NCBI RefSeq assembly: GCF_013426205.1 | Contig: NC_089426.1 | Coordinates: 1 to 64,000 of the forward strand | Direction: 5' to 3' | Source: Metarhizium brunneum | Taxonomy: Eukaryota; Ascomycota; Sordariomycetes; Hypocreales; Clavicipitaceae | DNA length: 64,000 nt | Part shown: piece by piece, positions 1 through 10,071 of the stretch | How positions within the stretch are numbered: the first letter of the stretch is position 1 | Layout: each line of letters begins with the position of its first letter | Notes under the pieces: generated by a model | Seen by the model: only the letters and a program-made list of their open reading frames with translations | What the model was told of the DNA's origin: nothing | Database searches by the model: none | Program-made: the position numbers and the translations under genes

Positions 1-117
1 TAACCCTAACCCTAACCCTAACCCTAACCCTAACCCTAACCCTAACCCTAACCCTAACCCTAACCCTAACCCTAACCCTAACCCTAACCCTAACCCTAAC
101 CCTAACCCTAACCCTAA
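1..117. repeat. Telomeric repeat array, chromosome end
   Basis: About 19.5 perfect tandem copies of TAACCC run from the first base and stop at the sequence ctaagtcgccg. This is the C-rich strand of the TTAGGG telomere used by filamentous fungi and reads in the direction expected for a left chromosome end. No degenerate copies are seen in the block. Confidence 0.97.
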
Positions 118-600
118 GTCGCCGCGGTATAATACTAATTACGCTAGTATATTTAATATATTATAATATATATATAAATAGTTTACTTTTCTAGTTTTTT
201 ATTATTTTTAGCCTAATATAATCTAATATTATTTTAGATTTTACGCTTATATAATACTTATATTATATATATAATTTTATTTGATTATAAAGCAAATTAA
301 CTATAAATTAATTAATATATAAATAATAATTAAATTATAAAAGCTTTTTTAAAATAAGTTTAAAATAATTAAAAAGTTTTTAAGTATTTTAATAATTATT
401 TATAAAATATATTATTAAATTTTTTAAAATTATATTATAAATTTATTATTTTTATAATTATAAATTTATTATTTTTTTATTAGTATTTACCTTAAAAATT
501 TTATTAAGTTTTTTATAATATAAGCTAATTCTCCCCTAATAATATATTTAATAGAAATAGTTCTTAGAATTTTTATAAGCTTATATATATTAGAATTTGG
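118..600. other. AT-rich subtelomeric collar
   Basis: Nearly all A and T, with many TATA, TTAA and homopolymer stretches and no open reading frame worth naming. Such composition next to a telomere is typical of RIP-altered or heterochromatic fungal DNA; RIP as the cause is inference. The composition returns to normal near base 600. Confidence 0.7.
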
Positions 601-1760
601 ATATTTAAGCAGAGAATAGGCCTTTAAACCGTAGACAACTTAGCGGGTAGGAAAATATTTGATAAATAGCTATGCTTGTTAGGACTCCAGGAAAATAGCT
701 ATAACTGTACTACTGAATGCCTTTTACTAGCTGAAAGGCGGGCTGTGATCTTAAAACAAAAGTAAACAAGGGAGTTAGCATATAAACGAAAAGATGAAAA
801 AGAAAAAGGCCAAAAGCCTGAAGATGCTATTCTCCGTGCCTGAATACGTAGACATGAATAAGGATTCCCAAACCAGATCCCAGGGTCAACAGCAGCCCTA
901 GAGAATTAGTGGCGTCTTCCATTTCCCGTCAATTTCCAATAGTGTTATTTATATATATAGGCAGTAAGACGCTACGTGGAAATGTAGTAGGGGAAACCAT
1001 AGCGGAAAAAGAAATCAAGGGAACTTGGACACGTCTCCGTTAAATGACTTTGACCTCTTAATTGAAGTACACCACTCCAATGCGAGTACAAGCATGAAAG
1101 TGCGGCACACATCATAATGTGGCGAGGGGTAGTGCGGGGGGTGTGTGATGGAGACGTGCTGTCAAGGAACGTCGGGAATAGAAGATTTTGGCTCAGTGCA
1201 AGAAAGCCTTGCTAAGGGTCTGGTAGGAATGGAACGGAGAAGAAAGGAAGGTGAGGGAGGGTCAGAGTCCGCCAGTGACTAAAATGGTAATTGGAGACGC
1301 ACTCTATAAGCTGGGCGTATGATGCATATGCATGGCCTGACCCTCTTTCCTGCCAAAGTTTTCCTACATAAGAGTCCCTTTAGCCAAATAAAGACAGAGG
1401 TGCGGCTATGTCAACGCCCACAGTGAGGTAAGATCAACCAGACGGTATTGAATCACAAATTATCTTCCATTTTGCATCCAACACCAACTGCTGGCTGGTC
1501 TCCCAGCCTTATTGCACCAAAGCGTAAATGCTGTGACTTGATCTGTGTTATGCAGTTTCGTGTCCCTCTACTCCCGCTGTTAAAGAGCCGCCTGTGATCT
1601 CTCATCGTAACTATAACAGATCCCAACTAGTCTCACTTCCAAGCTCCCTAAATCGATGCTTTAAGCTTTATGCGCAACCAGATTCCCCTGTTGCAGAGTC
1701 TCGGCGAATCATTGCAGCCTAAAACTACTGCTACATCACCGCCGCTATCTACCCTCAACC
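601..1760. other. Gene-free subtelomeric stretch
   Basis: No convincing coding region, RNA gene or repeat was seen. No telomere-linked RecQ helicase, a frequent fungal subtelomere gene, is present. The last few hundred bases presumably contain the promoter of the UbiA-type gene that starts at 1761. Confidence 0.5.
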
Positions 1761-2687
1761 ATGAAGGAGAAAATGACTCAGCCGCACAGTCCAAACACCC
1801 ATGTACTTTATAGCCCTTGGCTGCTCTTTCAACTGATTTGGGAATTCACTCAGAGCGATGTCCTCACATTTGTCTTGCCCAATTCGGCCTTCGGTATCCT
1901 AAGCGCCCTTGCCGCCGCTGGCTTCTCTATTGATTGCCCGCAACCAAATTGGGAACAAGTACTCTTCAGGTCGCCAGTGGTAGTTGCCTTTAACTGGTAC
2001 AGCGTGCTTCTTTTCACACTAGCAAATCAACGACGCCCCGAGTCAATCCAAGAGGATGCTATCAACAAGCCATGGCGACCTGTTCCATCGAATCGAGTGC
2101 AACCTGAACTGGTTCGCAAAGCGATGCTGGTTCTGATCCCGCTTTCCAAGGCTCTCAACTATTCCATTGGCCTGTGGCAAGAGGGCTTGATGATCCAAGT
2201 GCTAACTTGGATGTACAACGACCTTAGGGCCGGCAACGAGCTCATCCGCGACGCCGTCATCGCTGTTGCGTACGGCTTCTTCAACCTGGCTAGCTTGAAA
2301 ATTGCTCAGGGGCCCAACTGCCACATTTCCACTCCGGTTTATTTGTGGATTCTGACCGTGAGTGGTGTGATTCTTACGACTATGCAAATCCAAGACTTGA
2401 AAGACCAAGAAGGCGATCGAACAAGGCTCAGAAAAACCATTCCTCTTGTCTTTGGAGAGACTTTCTCGAGGGTCACTATCGCCGCCTTCACATGTGTGTG
2501 GACGGAGCTGGCAGTCAAGTTTTGGAAGTTGGGTTGGTTAGACGCTATTGCTACAAGAACCATCGCCCTCACACTTGTTGGGAGGGTGTTGACTAAGAAA
2601 GGAGTTGGTGAGGATAGAAACAACTGGAAGCTGTGGTGTTTCTGGACGGTGAGCTTGTATTCTATGCCATTAATTTCACACCAGTAA
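1761..2687 (+). CDS. UbiA-family membrane prenyltransferase or terpene cyclase
   Basis: A single-exon protein of 308 aa, very hydrophobic, with about seven to nine membrane segments. The second UbiA aspartate motif is intact as DxxDxxxD at residues 212-219 (DLKDQEGD). The first region, residues 89-107, reads NQRRPESIQED followed by INKPWRPVPS. The NKPxRPxPS tail is diagnostic of the superfamily, but the usual NDxxDxxxD is degenerate and keeps only the terminal acidic pair. UbiA enzymes transfer or cyclize polyprenyl diphosphates at a membrane using magnesium bound by both motifs. The fungal fumagillin-pathway terpene cyclase belongs to this fold, so either prenyl transfer or sesquiterpene cyclization is possible. 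The length matches the family. The neighbours do not form an obvious terpene cluster, so the substrate is unknown. Confidence 0.85.
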   Translation: MKEKMTQPHSPNTHVLYSPWLLFQLIWEFTQSDVLTFVLPNSAFGILSALAAAGFSIDCPQPNWEQVLFRSPVVVAFNWYSVLLFTLANQRRPESIQEDAINKPWRPVPSNRVQPELVRKAMLVLIPLSKALNYSIGLWQEGLMIQVLTWMYNDLRAGNELIRDAVIAVAYGFFNLASLKIAQGPNCHISTPVYLWILTVSGVILTTMQIQDLKDQEGDRTRLRKTIPLVFGETFSRVTIAAFTCVWTELAVKFWKLGWLDAIATRTIALTLVGRVLTKKGVGEDRNNWKLWCFWTVSLYSMPLISHQ

Positions 2688-2810
2688 GATATTTTAGTTT
2701 ACTTTATTAAGGCTGCTTATTACCTTAGTATATTATAAGTCTTAATAATAATTCTTTTAAAGGGCAACCCACGTTAAATTTATTTTCTTCCGCTGCTATA
2801 CTTAAGTATA

Positions 2811-3579
2811 TTATTCTCGTAACAGCTTGATAATTTCCCTCGCAAGACTCCCTCCAGACGCAGGGTTGGCACCAGTCACAAGTTTCCGCCCGTGAGAATC
2901 CTTATCCACAACTACATGGTCACCCCACGCCGTACTACCTTCGATGAAAATGCCACCGCGTTCTTTCAGCCGAGACTGCACCAAGTACGGTACATAAGGC
3001 ACTCGACCCCATAACTCCTCTTCCTTGTTTGACATGCTTGTCACTTTACGGCCGTCCACAAGATACTTTCCATCTCGCAGCTTGACCTCCGTGAAAACTG
3101 CTGGGGCGTGGCAAATTGCGCTGACTACTCTACCATCTTCAAACATTGTCCTTATCAGGTTTTGGGATTGCGTGTTCTGAGGCAGCCCAATAAGTGGTCC
3201 TTGGCCGCCGGGATAGAAGACTGCGTCATATTCAGGAGCAGGAAGCTTGATACTTGACAGAGGCGGTGCCTCGTCGAGCATCTTTTGCACTTGGGCGTCG
3301 TTTAAGAACTAACAAATAATCAGTATCTTGTCGCTAAATAACGACGCTGTGAGAATATTGACTCACTCTCTGGCAAACAGCGTCATTCTTTGTCGCCGAG
3401 ATGGACGACTCGTCTAGCGGTGGACGACCCCCGAGTTCGCTTACAAAATTTATTTCGAACCCTGCCGTTTTCAAGCCATAGTATGGATGAGCAGCCTCGG
3501 GAAGATACCACCCTGTTTTCACGGTGGTATTGACCAGCCGGTCATTGCTTGTGAAGACGAACAAGATTCTGCGTGACAT
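2811..3579 (-). CDS. DJ-1/PfpI family protein, Hsp31-like glyoxalase III/chaperone
   Basis: Two exons, 3579-3367 and 3308-2811, are joined across a 58-bp intron (GTGAGT...GTTAG, phase 0) to give 236 aa, essentially the length of yeast Hsp31. The nucleophile elbow is AICHAPA with Cys137 and His138. A conserved glutamate sits in LPEAAHP (Glu28), and further acidic residues occur in NKEEE around 167-169. This arrangement is that of the glutathione-independent methylglyoxalase and stress chaperone class. The role would be detoxification of reactive dicarbonyls in the cytosol. The gene appears intact and is transcribed towards the UbiA gene. A TATA-like tataaatc lies upstream near 3637 on the minus strand. 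Confidence 0.9.
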
Positions 3580-4153
3580 TGTTTCTCAGCATGACGTGTT
3601 TTCCAAGGGCTGACTCTGCGTGCAACACCTCGATTTATAGGTTTCCCTAGTCGCTAACTGAAAACCAAGGCAGTGAAACACGGCCCCAAACAGGCATTGA
3701 TGTGGCGTAGCTGAAGCCCCTCTTAATTTGAACTATTTGAACTATTTGATCTGGGGAGTACAGTAGTGCAGTAAGTATATGTGCGTAGAAACAGTATTTA
3801 GCTCCGCAAGCCCGGACGCGGCATCATCGGATGTTGTCCCACGCTAAACTCTATCTAGTGCAAGCATACTAGTTTGGCCAATCCAACCAGACGTCATACG
3901 AATGTGACATGTCCGTCGGAGTTGTAGTAATACGTCAAGGCCAAATGCGCTACCCCCGCTACAACTCCAACGGACATGTAATACGTCAAGGCATTTCACC
4001 TCATGCCTGCGACAAATTCAAATCCTTTCCAGGTGTTAGCCTGCCTGGAAATAATAACCGGCATTCTATACCACACATAAAGCTGGAGTCATAGAATTTC
4101 CTGCGCCAGCGGCAAAGCACTAGACAAACAATACGTGAGGCCGTATCTCACTG
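3580..4153. other. Divergent intergenic region
   Basis: Lies between the minus-strand DJ-1 gene and the plus-strand SnoaL-like gene and should hold both promoters. It contains a GAAAACCAAGG motif at 3660-3670 and a hairpin-forming inverted repeat at 3907-3979, listed separately. No other gene is seen. Confidence 0.6.
3907..3992. repeat. Imperfect inverted repeat with flanking direct repeat
   Basis: Two 21-base arms, 3907-3927 and 3959-3979, are reverse complements with one mismatch and could fold around a 31-base loop. Each arm is followed by the same 15-mer, GTAATACGTCAAGGC, at 3927-3941 and 3978-3992. The nesting of inverted and direct copies suggests duplication with inversion of a short element. 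It could be a small mobile-element remnant or a binding-site array. Confidence 0.8.
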
Positions 4154-4703
4154 GTGACCAACATGTCTGTTATTACGGATCCTGATTATATGCCATCTTT
4201 CTCGGAACCGACGCCAAGCTCGATCACAGATGAAGCACGGGCATTTGTCGCAAACTTTTATCGCATCTCGGACATGCAGGTCGAAGACGAGCAGTGGGTT
4301 GAATTCTTTACCGGGGATGCACAGGTTATCATGGGAGAGGATAGCGGGCGCGGTCATTGTGGTAAGCCAGCCTACGGCAACTTCCTATGCTCAAAGCATA
4401 ATGGGAAAATGCCCCCGACTGATTGAAGTCATAGAAATCAAAGAGCTGCGACGGCGCATGTGGATAAATGTTCTAGCTCGTAAACACCAAGTGTTGAAAG
4501 TATTCACTGGCGCCTTCAGCGAGAATTCGGGTACAGAGGGAGAATTTGAGTATGACATGATGCTTCTTGGAAGAGTGCAACGAACGTCTCAAGATAGCAA
4601 AACAACAATTCAAATTCCCTGGGCATCACATATGGTCCTGAAGAAAGGGCCAGGAAGGGAAGCAAGCCAATGGAAACTTGCTCGTTATCGGGCTTGGCTT
4701 TGA
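4154..4703 (+). CDS. SnoaL-like (NTF2-fold) protein
   Basis: Exon 1 is 4154-4361 and exon 2 is 4429-4703, separated by a 67-bp intron starting GTAAGC; an alternative acceptor at 4434 would remove two residues. The product is about 160 aa. The sequence runs from a helix (ITDEARAFVANFYRISD) through DEQWVEFFTGDAQVIMGEDSGRG, ELRRRMW and RKHQVLKVF to WKLARYRAWL, which is the pattern of fungal SnoaL-like proteins. Members of this small alpha+beta barrel family include polyketide cyclases, hydroxylases and many proteins of unknown role, often beside metabolite genes. No catalytic residue can be assigned confidently. The gene looks intact. Confidence 0.75.
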
Positions 4704-6110
4704 TTCGACGCGAGGTGACTAGAAAGTGGTCCAAATTGGCCCCTTGGCATCTCTAAATAACTCAATTCGCAGAGCTTGGTGTCATTGCTGGATATCATAG
4801 CGTCGGCTATCATGACTATTCCCTTCAAGTACCGCTATTATGCGCTTCTATCGTATTCGTCTCAGCCTTTGCTCAGGCACGACCGTAAAATTATTGTCTA
4901 GATGCCATAGCCGAGACGGGAGGCCCCCCTTGTATGCTTGTGTCTGTGCTAAGGCCGAAAGTTGAATTCGGACGAAAGGAAGGTATTAACTTATTTAGCA
5001 TTAAGCAGAGGGCTGCAGCACAACAGCGAGAAATAAGGAATCTCAGTTAACAATAAGTCTCATAACGTGAAAATTCGCCGCCAATTCATGCATCATCCGA
5101 GTTCAGGTGCTGAGAAGCATGAGATCTTTTCAAAATACTTGCTCATACGACTTACGGGGAGTTCTGTTACACGAAAGAAGTTTGCTGGCCGAGATCGCAG
5201 TCCTTTTCGGTCACCTCTCTCGATATCTGCTGCATGCCAACAAAGGAAGCAGTTGACGTAAAGCGTATAATCTGCCAGGGCTGCGAGCATGCAGTATATC
5301 AAGTGAGGTTACGTATCTCTATCACCGTGTCATATACGATACGACTTCGACTTCGTAATCATACTTGAAGCCGAGTACTTTAATTCCGGTGTCTTAAACA
5401 ATTGGCACCGGTGTATTCTATTAAACAACCGCCCGCCAATCTGTCAACGGGGTCACAGGATGCATCGAGCTACTGCACGGATACGTGTTCCGTACTTGGG
5501 TTCTTCACTCGGCTGGCTGGTCCAAGCGCAGAACCGACAATGCAAGACTGACCAAGTTTGCCGCGGAATGGCAGTGGGCGTATGTACTCGGTTCCATCCA
5601 AGTACTTGTGAGTTTTGCATTACAGTACCGACTCCGACGGAAGCCACACTCACAGGCTTGAATTTCTCCGCCGGAATCCCATCAATGTTCAATCGGAAAG
5701 TCCACCTTCTGACATAATCTACTTTACCAGTGGACATTTGGCCCCCTCCCAAACTCTCAAAAATGGGTCTTTTGCGCCCATGTAACCATCGCCGGGATTC
5801 CCATGAAATACGCTTTTGCGCGCTTATGCACAACGTCAAAGAAACTGTACAGACAGTTAGGCAAGTGGCCTCGGGGCGTATCGCCCATGTCACAAAGTCA
5901 GGTACCTAGTCATGGGAGGTCAGTCTATGGTAGGGTACTATACCGTGCGCGTCGATCGGCATGGCACATAAAGCCGTCTATCCTTGCAAACTTCAGGCGA
6001 TGTTGTAAGATTCTGCTGCAAGCCTTTCAAAGCAATCGACAATCGACACCTGTTTCTCTCAGCTACACACAGACAGCATCTTAGAGTACCAGTTCAAACA
6101 CCAAGACACC
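4704..6110. other. Long gene-poor stretch
   Basis: Several open frames exist, the longest a 146-codon minus-strand frame at 5453-5893, but none shows a recognisable domain, a start context or splice structure. I see no repeats or RNA genes. The final part is the promoter of the alcohol dehydrogenase gene. Confidence 0.4.
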
Positions 6111-7322
6111 ATGGCCACTGACACGGCGTTTGAGGGGTGGGTAGGCGAGGACGCTTCCTCTGCCAAGGGCAAAATGGTCTGGAAACAGTACACGCCAAAG
6201 CTGTGGGAGGAGACGGACGTTGAGATCAAGATTACACACTCTGGCGTCTGCGGCTCAGACCTTCACACATTACGGTCGGGCTGGGTAAGTCTTGAAGCCC
6301 TTGCCATGGCAAGGAGCAGGATGCTCGTGCGCGACGGCAATAACTGACGGTAGCAGCGCGAGGCACCGTACCCGATCGTCGTCGGACATGAAATTGTTGG
6401 CGTCGCCATACGCGTCGGCTCTCAAGCTGAGGGGGACATTCGCGTCGGCGACGTAGTCGGCGTGGGTGCCCAGGCTGATGCCTGCCTCAACCGAGACTCG
6501 GATTACTCGTGCATCGAGTGTTCGGAGCAGAGCGAGAATTACTGCGCCCGTCGTGTCGTCACATACGCCTCGAAACACCGAAACGGCAGCAAGACGCAAG
6601 GCGGGTACGCGCTCTACTATCGCGGGCCGTCACACTTTGTCGTCAAAATACCTGCCGGCCTGCCACCCCAGCTGGCCGCGCCCATGCTCTGTGCCGGCGT
6701 CACAGTCTACTCTCCGCTCAAACGTTATCGCTGCGGGCCTGGAAAGAGCGTGGGCGTTATTGGCCTCGGCGGTCTGGGCCATTTCGCCGTCTTGTTTGCC
6801 AAGGCGCTCGGGGCCAAGGAGGTTATTGGCATTTCCAGGAACCAAGACAAACAAAAAGACGCAATGGACCTGGGGTGTGACGGCTACATTGCGACCGCCG
6901 CCGAAAACGAGTGGGCAACCAATAATGCGCGTCGTTTTGACATTATTCTAAATACCGTCGCGTCAGTCAAGGTATGGATGCAGTTTCCCACAATCAACCA
7001 GCAAATTTTTTCCCCCATACTCATACAAACACAGATGCCATTTTCTGACTATCTTGGTCTTCTTCGGCTCGGCGGTACACTCGTCCAGGTAGGCCTGCCC
7101 GAGGGGCCGATTCCCTTCACGCCCTCCCGTTTGGGCGGCGCTGGTGCGAGGGTAGCCGGAACGAACATCGGGTCCCCGAGTGAGATAAGGGAGATGTTGG
7201 ACCTGGCCGCCACCAAGAATATCAAGCCGTGGGTTGAACAGCGGCCGATGAAGGATGCTAACCGCACTATACTGGACTTTGAGGCAGGTAAACCACGTTT
7301 CCGCTACGTCATGTTTAATTAG
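6111..7322 (+). CDS. Zinc-type alcohol dehydrogenase, ADH6/cinnamyl-alcohol type
   Basis: Three exons, 6111-6284, 6357-6971 and 7035-7322, give about 358 aa, the family length. Catalytic-zinc ligands are visible as GVCGSD (Cys47) and GHE (His69-Glu70). The Rossmann motif is GLGGLG, followed by ISRNQDKQKDAM, which favours NADP as in yeast ADH6. The middle matches the family pattern of FVVKIPAGLPPQLAAPMLCAGVTVYSPL. The enzyme would interconvert aromatic or aliphatic aldehydes and alcohols in the cytosol. Oddity: the structural-zinc lobe reads CIECSEQSENYC, so the third cysteine and about three residues are missing relative to the usual four-cysteine loop. Intron 2 is 63 bp with no stop and in frame, so retention would still give a protein. 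The first acceptor could also be 6353, adding one residue. Confidence 0.88.
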
Positions 7323-8129
7323 TTGTATGGCACACACAGGAAGACGCTTGAAAGAACCTCACCCGTCTGTCCTGCCATTTCCGTGGTAGCTGGTTTTGAC
7401 TTAGCCGGAAAAAACATGCACTTGAAGAAAAAACTCATATTCCGCCGATTCTTGCGTAGGAAATAAAGCACTACTCTATTTACACAAGTCGTGTTCAGTT
7501 TGCTGTGATAGGCTATATATCGTATATCAGGTCTACCCTATTTGTACCTTTTATAGGGTATTATAGTAGCGGCCTAACCAAAAACTGCGATAATAGACGC
7601 AAAGGCAGGGTAATAGGGGTCCAGGTATGTGCCCTTTAATTTAACTTGAGAACGGTGTAAAAAAGTATTAATACTAACTATATTACTTGAGAAGATTTAA
7701 AACGAAAAACGTGAAGCGGGCACGACATACACCTAGTTTGCTACTATTGATCCACGGCCCTGGCTTCCAGCGACTTTCCGCGCCAACCAACACTCCACCG
7801 GCAGTCTTCAAATATCACTTCCTTTTGTAATTAAGCCCGGTAAGGACAGCAGCTTGGATAGCATTGCCCAATACCTTCAAAAGGGAGAAGGGACCGATAT
7901 TTCTAGATAAAAGGACTGAAATAAATTAACCTGTGCAACGACGGGGGTTTATTGCTGGACCTGTAATTGAGGCCAACGAACCAATTAGTCAACTACATGC
8001 GCAAGTACACGACAAAAGCTTTACCCACGATCGAAGCGAGTCATGTCCGAGCTCAACAGACTACAAATTAGCTAAAGAGGGTGGTGACTATGTAGACAGA
8101 TCCAAGGTCAAGCTGGCATTAGTCTTTCC
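7323..8129. other. Convergent intergenic region
   Basis: Lies between the 3' ends of the dehydrogenase and the methyltransferase. One 125-codon plus-strand frame at 7933-8310 mostly overlaps the methyltransferase exon on the other strand and is not considered real. Nothing else is recognised. Confidence 0.5.
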
Positions 8130-9154
8130 TTACAACGCAGGGGTTTTAGCTGCAGCCATAATAGCAATCTTTTCAATCGCAAACGGTTTGTTCTTTCCGT
8201 ACTTGTCTTCCATGAATCGAACAACAGCAGGCTTAATTAACGGCCGACAAAGCTTCTTCTCTTGCTCCGTCCAGTATCTATCCGTAACCCACTCGATAAA
8301 CGCGTCGTAGACTTCATAAAAGTCCTCTGCGTTTTTGAAATCTATCATTATACTCTTGGTCTGCATCTCGATATTAACAAAGCCGCGGCGGTGCAGCATT
8401 GAGCGGACGTAATGAGGGTTAGACCAGGGTCCTTGTGCCCAGGCGTCGGTTAACTCGTCCGAAGATTCGGGCCAGTTGGGATGCCCGGGTAGCTGGCAGA
8501 GAGCATCGCGGACGTAGTCGCTCCAGAGTTCTTTGTACCAGACTACACAACCGAGGGTACCGCCTGGTTTCAGCATACGATAGCATTCTAAGACGAGTTA
8601 GCTAGTGTTGTGCATGGCTAATAAGGGTCAACTGGTGAAAACATACCCTCCAAGGCGGCCTGAGAATCTGGAATAACCATGAGCCCAAAAACGCAGGTAA
8701 TGTAGTCAAATACATGACTTGGTAGGTTGGTTTTCTAGTAATATTAGCCTATCTAATCCAAGAGCTTCAAAGAAACACGAAGAGGAACCTGGGCATTTAT
8801 CTGTATAGTTTTTGTCTTCTTCCACTGCATCTCTTTGATCCGCCGGTCCAGGAACTGGAGCTGTCCAGCGGATAAGTCTCCGCATGTCAAATCTACATTG
8901 TCTTGTATTCCTTGCTCCTTGAAGAGTAGATGTAGGTTGTAAGTTGTAATGCCGGTTCCACAACACAAGTCCAAGATAGAAATTTGTCCTGTTGTGGGAA
9001 GTTTATCCAGACCGGCCATACGAAGAAGCGGCATGGAGAATGGTCCGGTGTGGACTTCGCCTTTAGCGTACAAGGCTCCAACTCCCTCACGTAGCCAGAG
9101 GGGACCGGCAAACTGGGTCTCGGAGGCCAAATCTGTCAAGGTCGTAGTTGACAT
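8130..9154 (-). CDS. Class I SAM-dependent methyltransferase
   Basis: Three exons on the minus strand, 9154-8789, 8734-8647 and 8587-8130, with introns of 54 and 59 bp, encode 303 aa. The SAM-binding motif I is ILDLCCGTG at residues 60-68. An acidic CGD follows around strand beta4, then VFDYITCVFGLMVIPD (motif IV region) and RMLKPGGTL (motif VI), all typical of methyltransferase 11/25 family enzymes. Introns were placed by restoring these motifs; the first donor is GTTCCT, less usual but followed by a good branch site and CTAG acceptor. The substrate is unknown. The gene sits between single metabolic genes and a broken PKS and may be a survivor of that cluster. Confidence 0.82.
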
Positions 9155-10071
9155 TTTGTCGTCTTATATGAGCAACCGTAGAGGTAGCCGAGGAAGTATA
9201 TGTTGCTTAATGTTGGATTTGGAGAAAGGTTGCTGGCACATGCAATTTTAATAGTCAAGAAAGAGGTGGCGGGTGTGGTTTATATATTGCAAAGTCACAG
9301 ACAATAAAGTAAAACTCAAGATGCGTCCCTCGTGTATAAAGTAAAATACCTTGGTTTTCCAGATTCCGTGGCTAGCTTGTTTTACAGAGCGAGGAAGAAA
9401 GAAAGGACTTGAGTGCTACAAGTAATTATAAGGTTTGGTAAGGTTACAGGAAGGAGCGAGTTTTATGGATAATTATCAATGAAATTAGACCGATAAAACG
9501 TTCAACATAAACTGCGCCGGGATATAGTTGGCATTTTTTTGCGGCGTGAAGTGGGGGTTAAGGCGCCAAGTCTTGTTTCAGCGTTCTTGGCCGAGCTACA
9601 TTAAACTTAGGCGACACAGGCAAAGTCTGGTCCTTGTAAAGCGTGTGGTGGGAGAGCTAGCTGGTCCAGTCGAAGCTGCACATGTCTAGATGTCTGGTGT
9701 TCGTGTTTTCAGGTTGCGGGGCGGCGCTATTCCTTGGCAGACCTACCAGATGTGATACAGATCAACTTCGGCTAGAAAAGAGTACATCAAACAGCTCACT
9801 GCGTAGGTATTGCACCAGAACGTTTATTTGGAACTGGTCGGCAAATGGGATTTGTAACTGAGATGAAACGCCAAGTCAAATCGTCAAGTATCTAATAGTA
9901 GGGCAAGTGTCCAGATGCAGTTTAAAGATAAATATCAATCAAATATGTCGGGGTTTTAATTGGTTGCCCTAGTTAAATGCTGGTGCAAGCACTGTAACAG
10001 CCAAGGCCTAGTAAAAAACCTTCATAACCTGATGTTTACTCGACGCGGCGATTATTAGCGGGACTTAAAAG
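9155..10071. other. Intergenic region upstream of the methyltransferase
   Basis: Contains the methyltransferase promoter, including a minus-strand GAAAACCAAGG at 9349-9359 about 200 bp upstream of its start. No coding frame is supported. The stretch ends at the decayed PKS. Confidence 0.5.

Noticed and set aside
5453..5893. 146-codon minus-strand open frame
   Set aside because: No domain, no start context, overlaps an equally open plus-strand frame; most likely a chance frame.
7933..8310. 125-codon plus-strand open frame
   Set aside because: Half of it lies antisense to the well-supported last exon of the methyltransferase.
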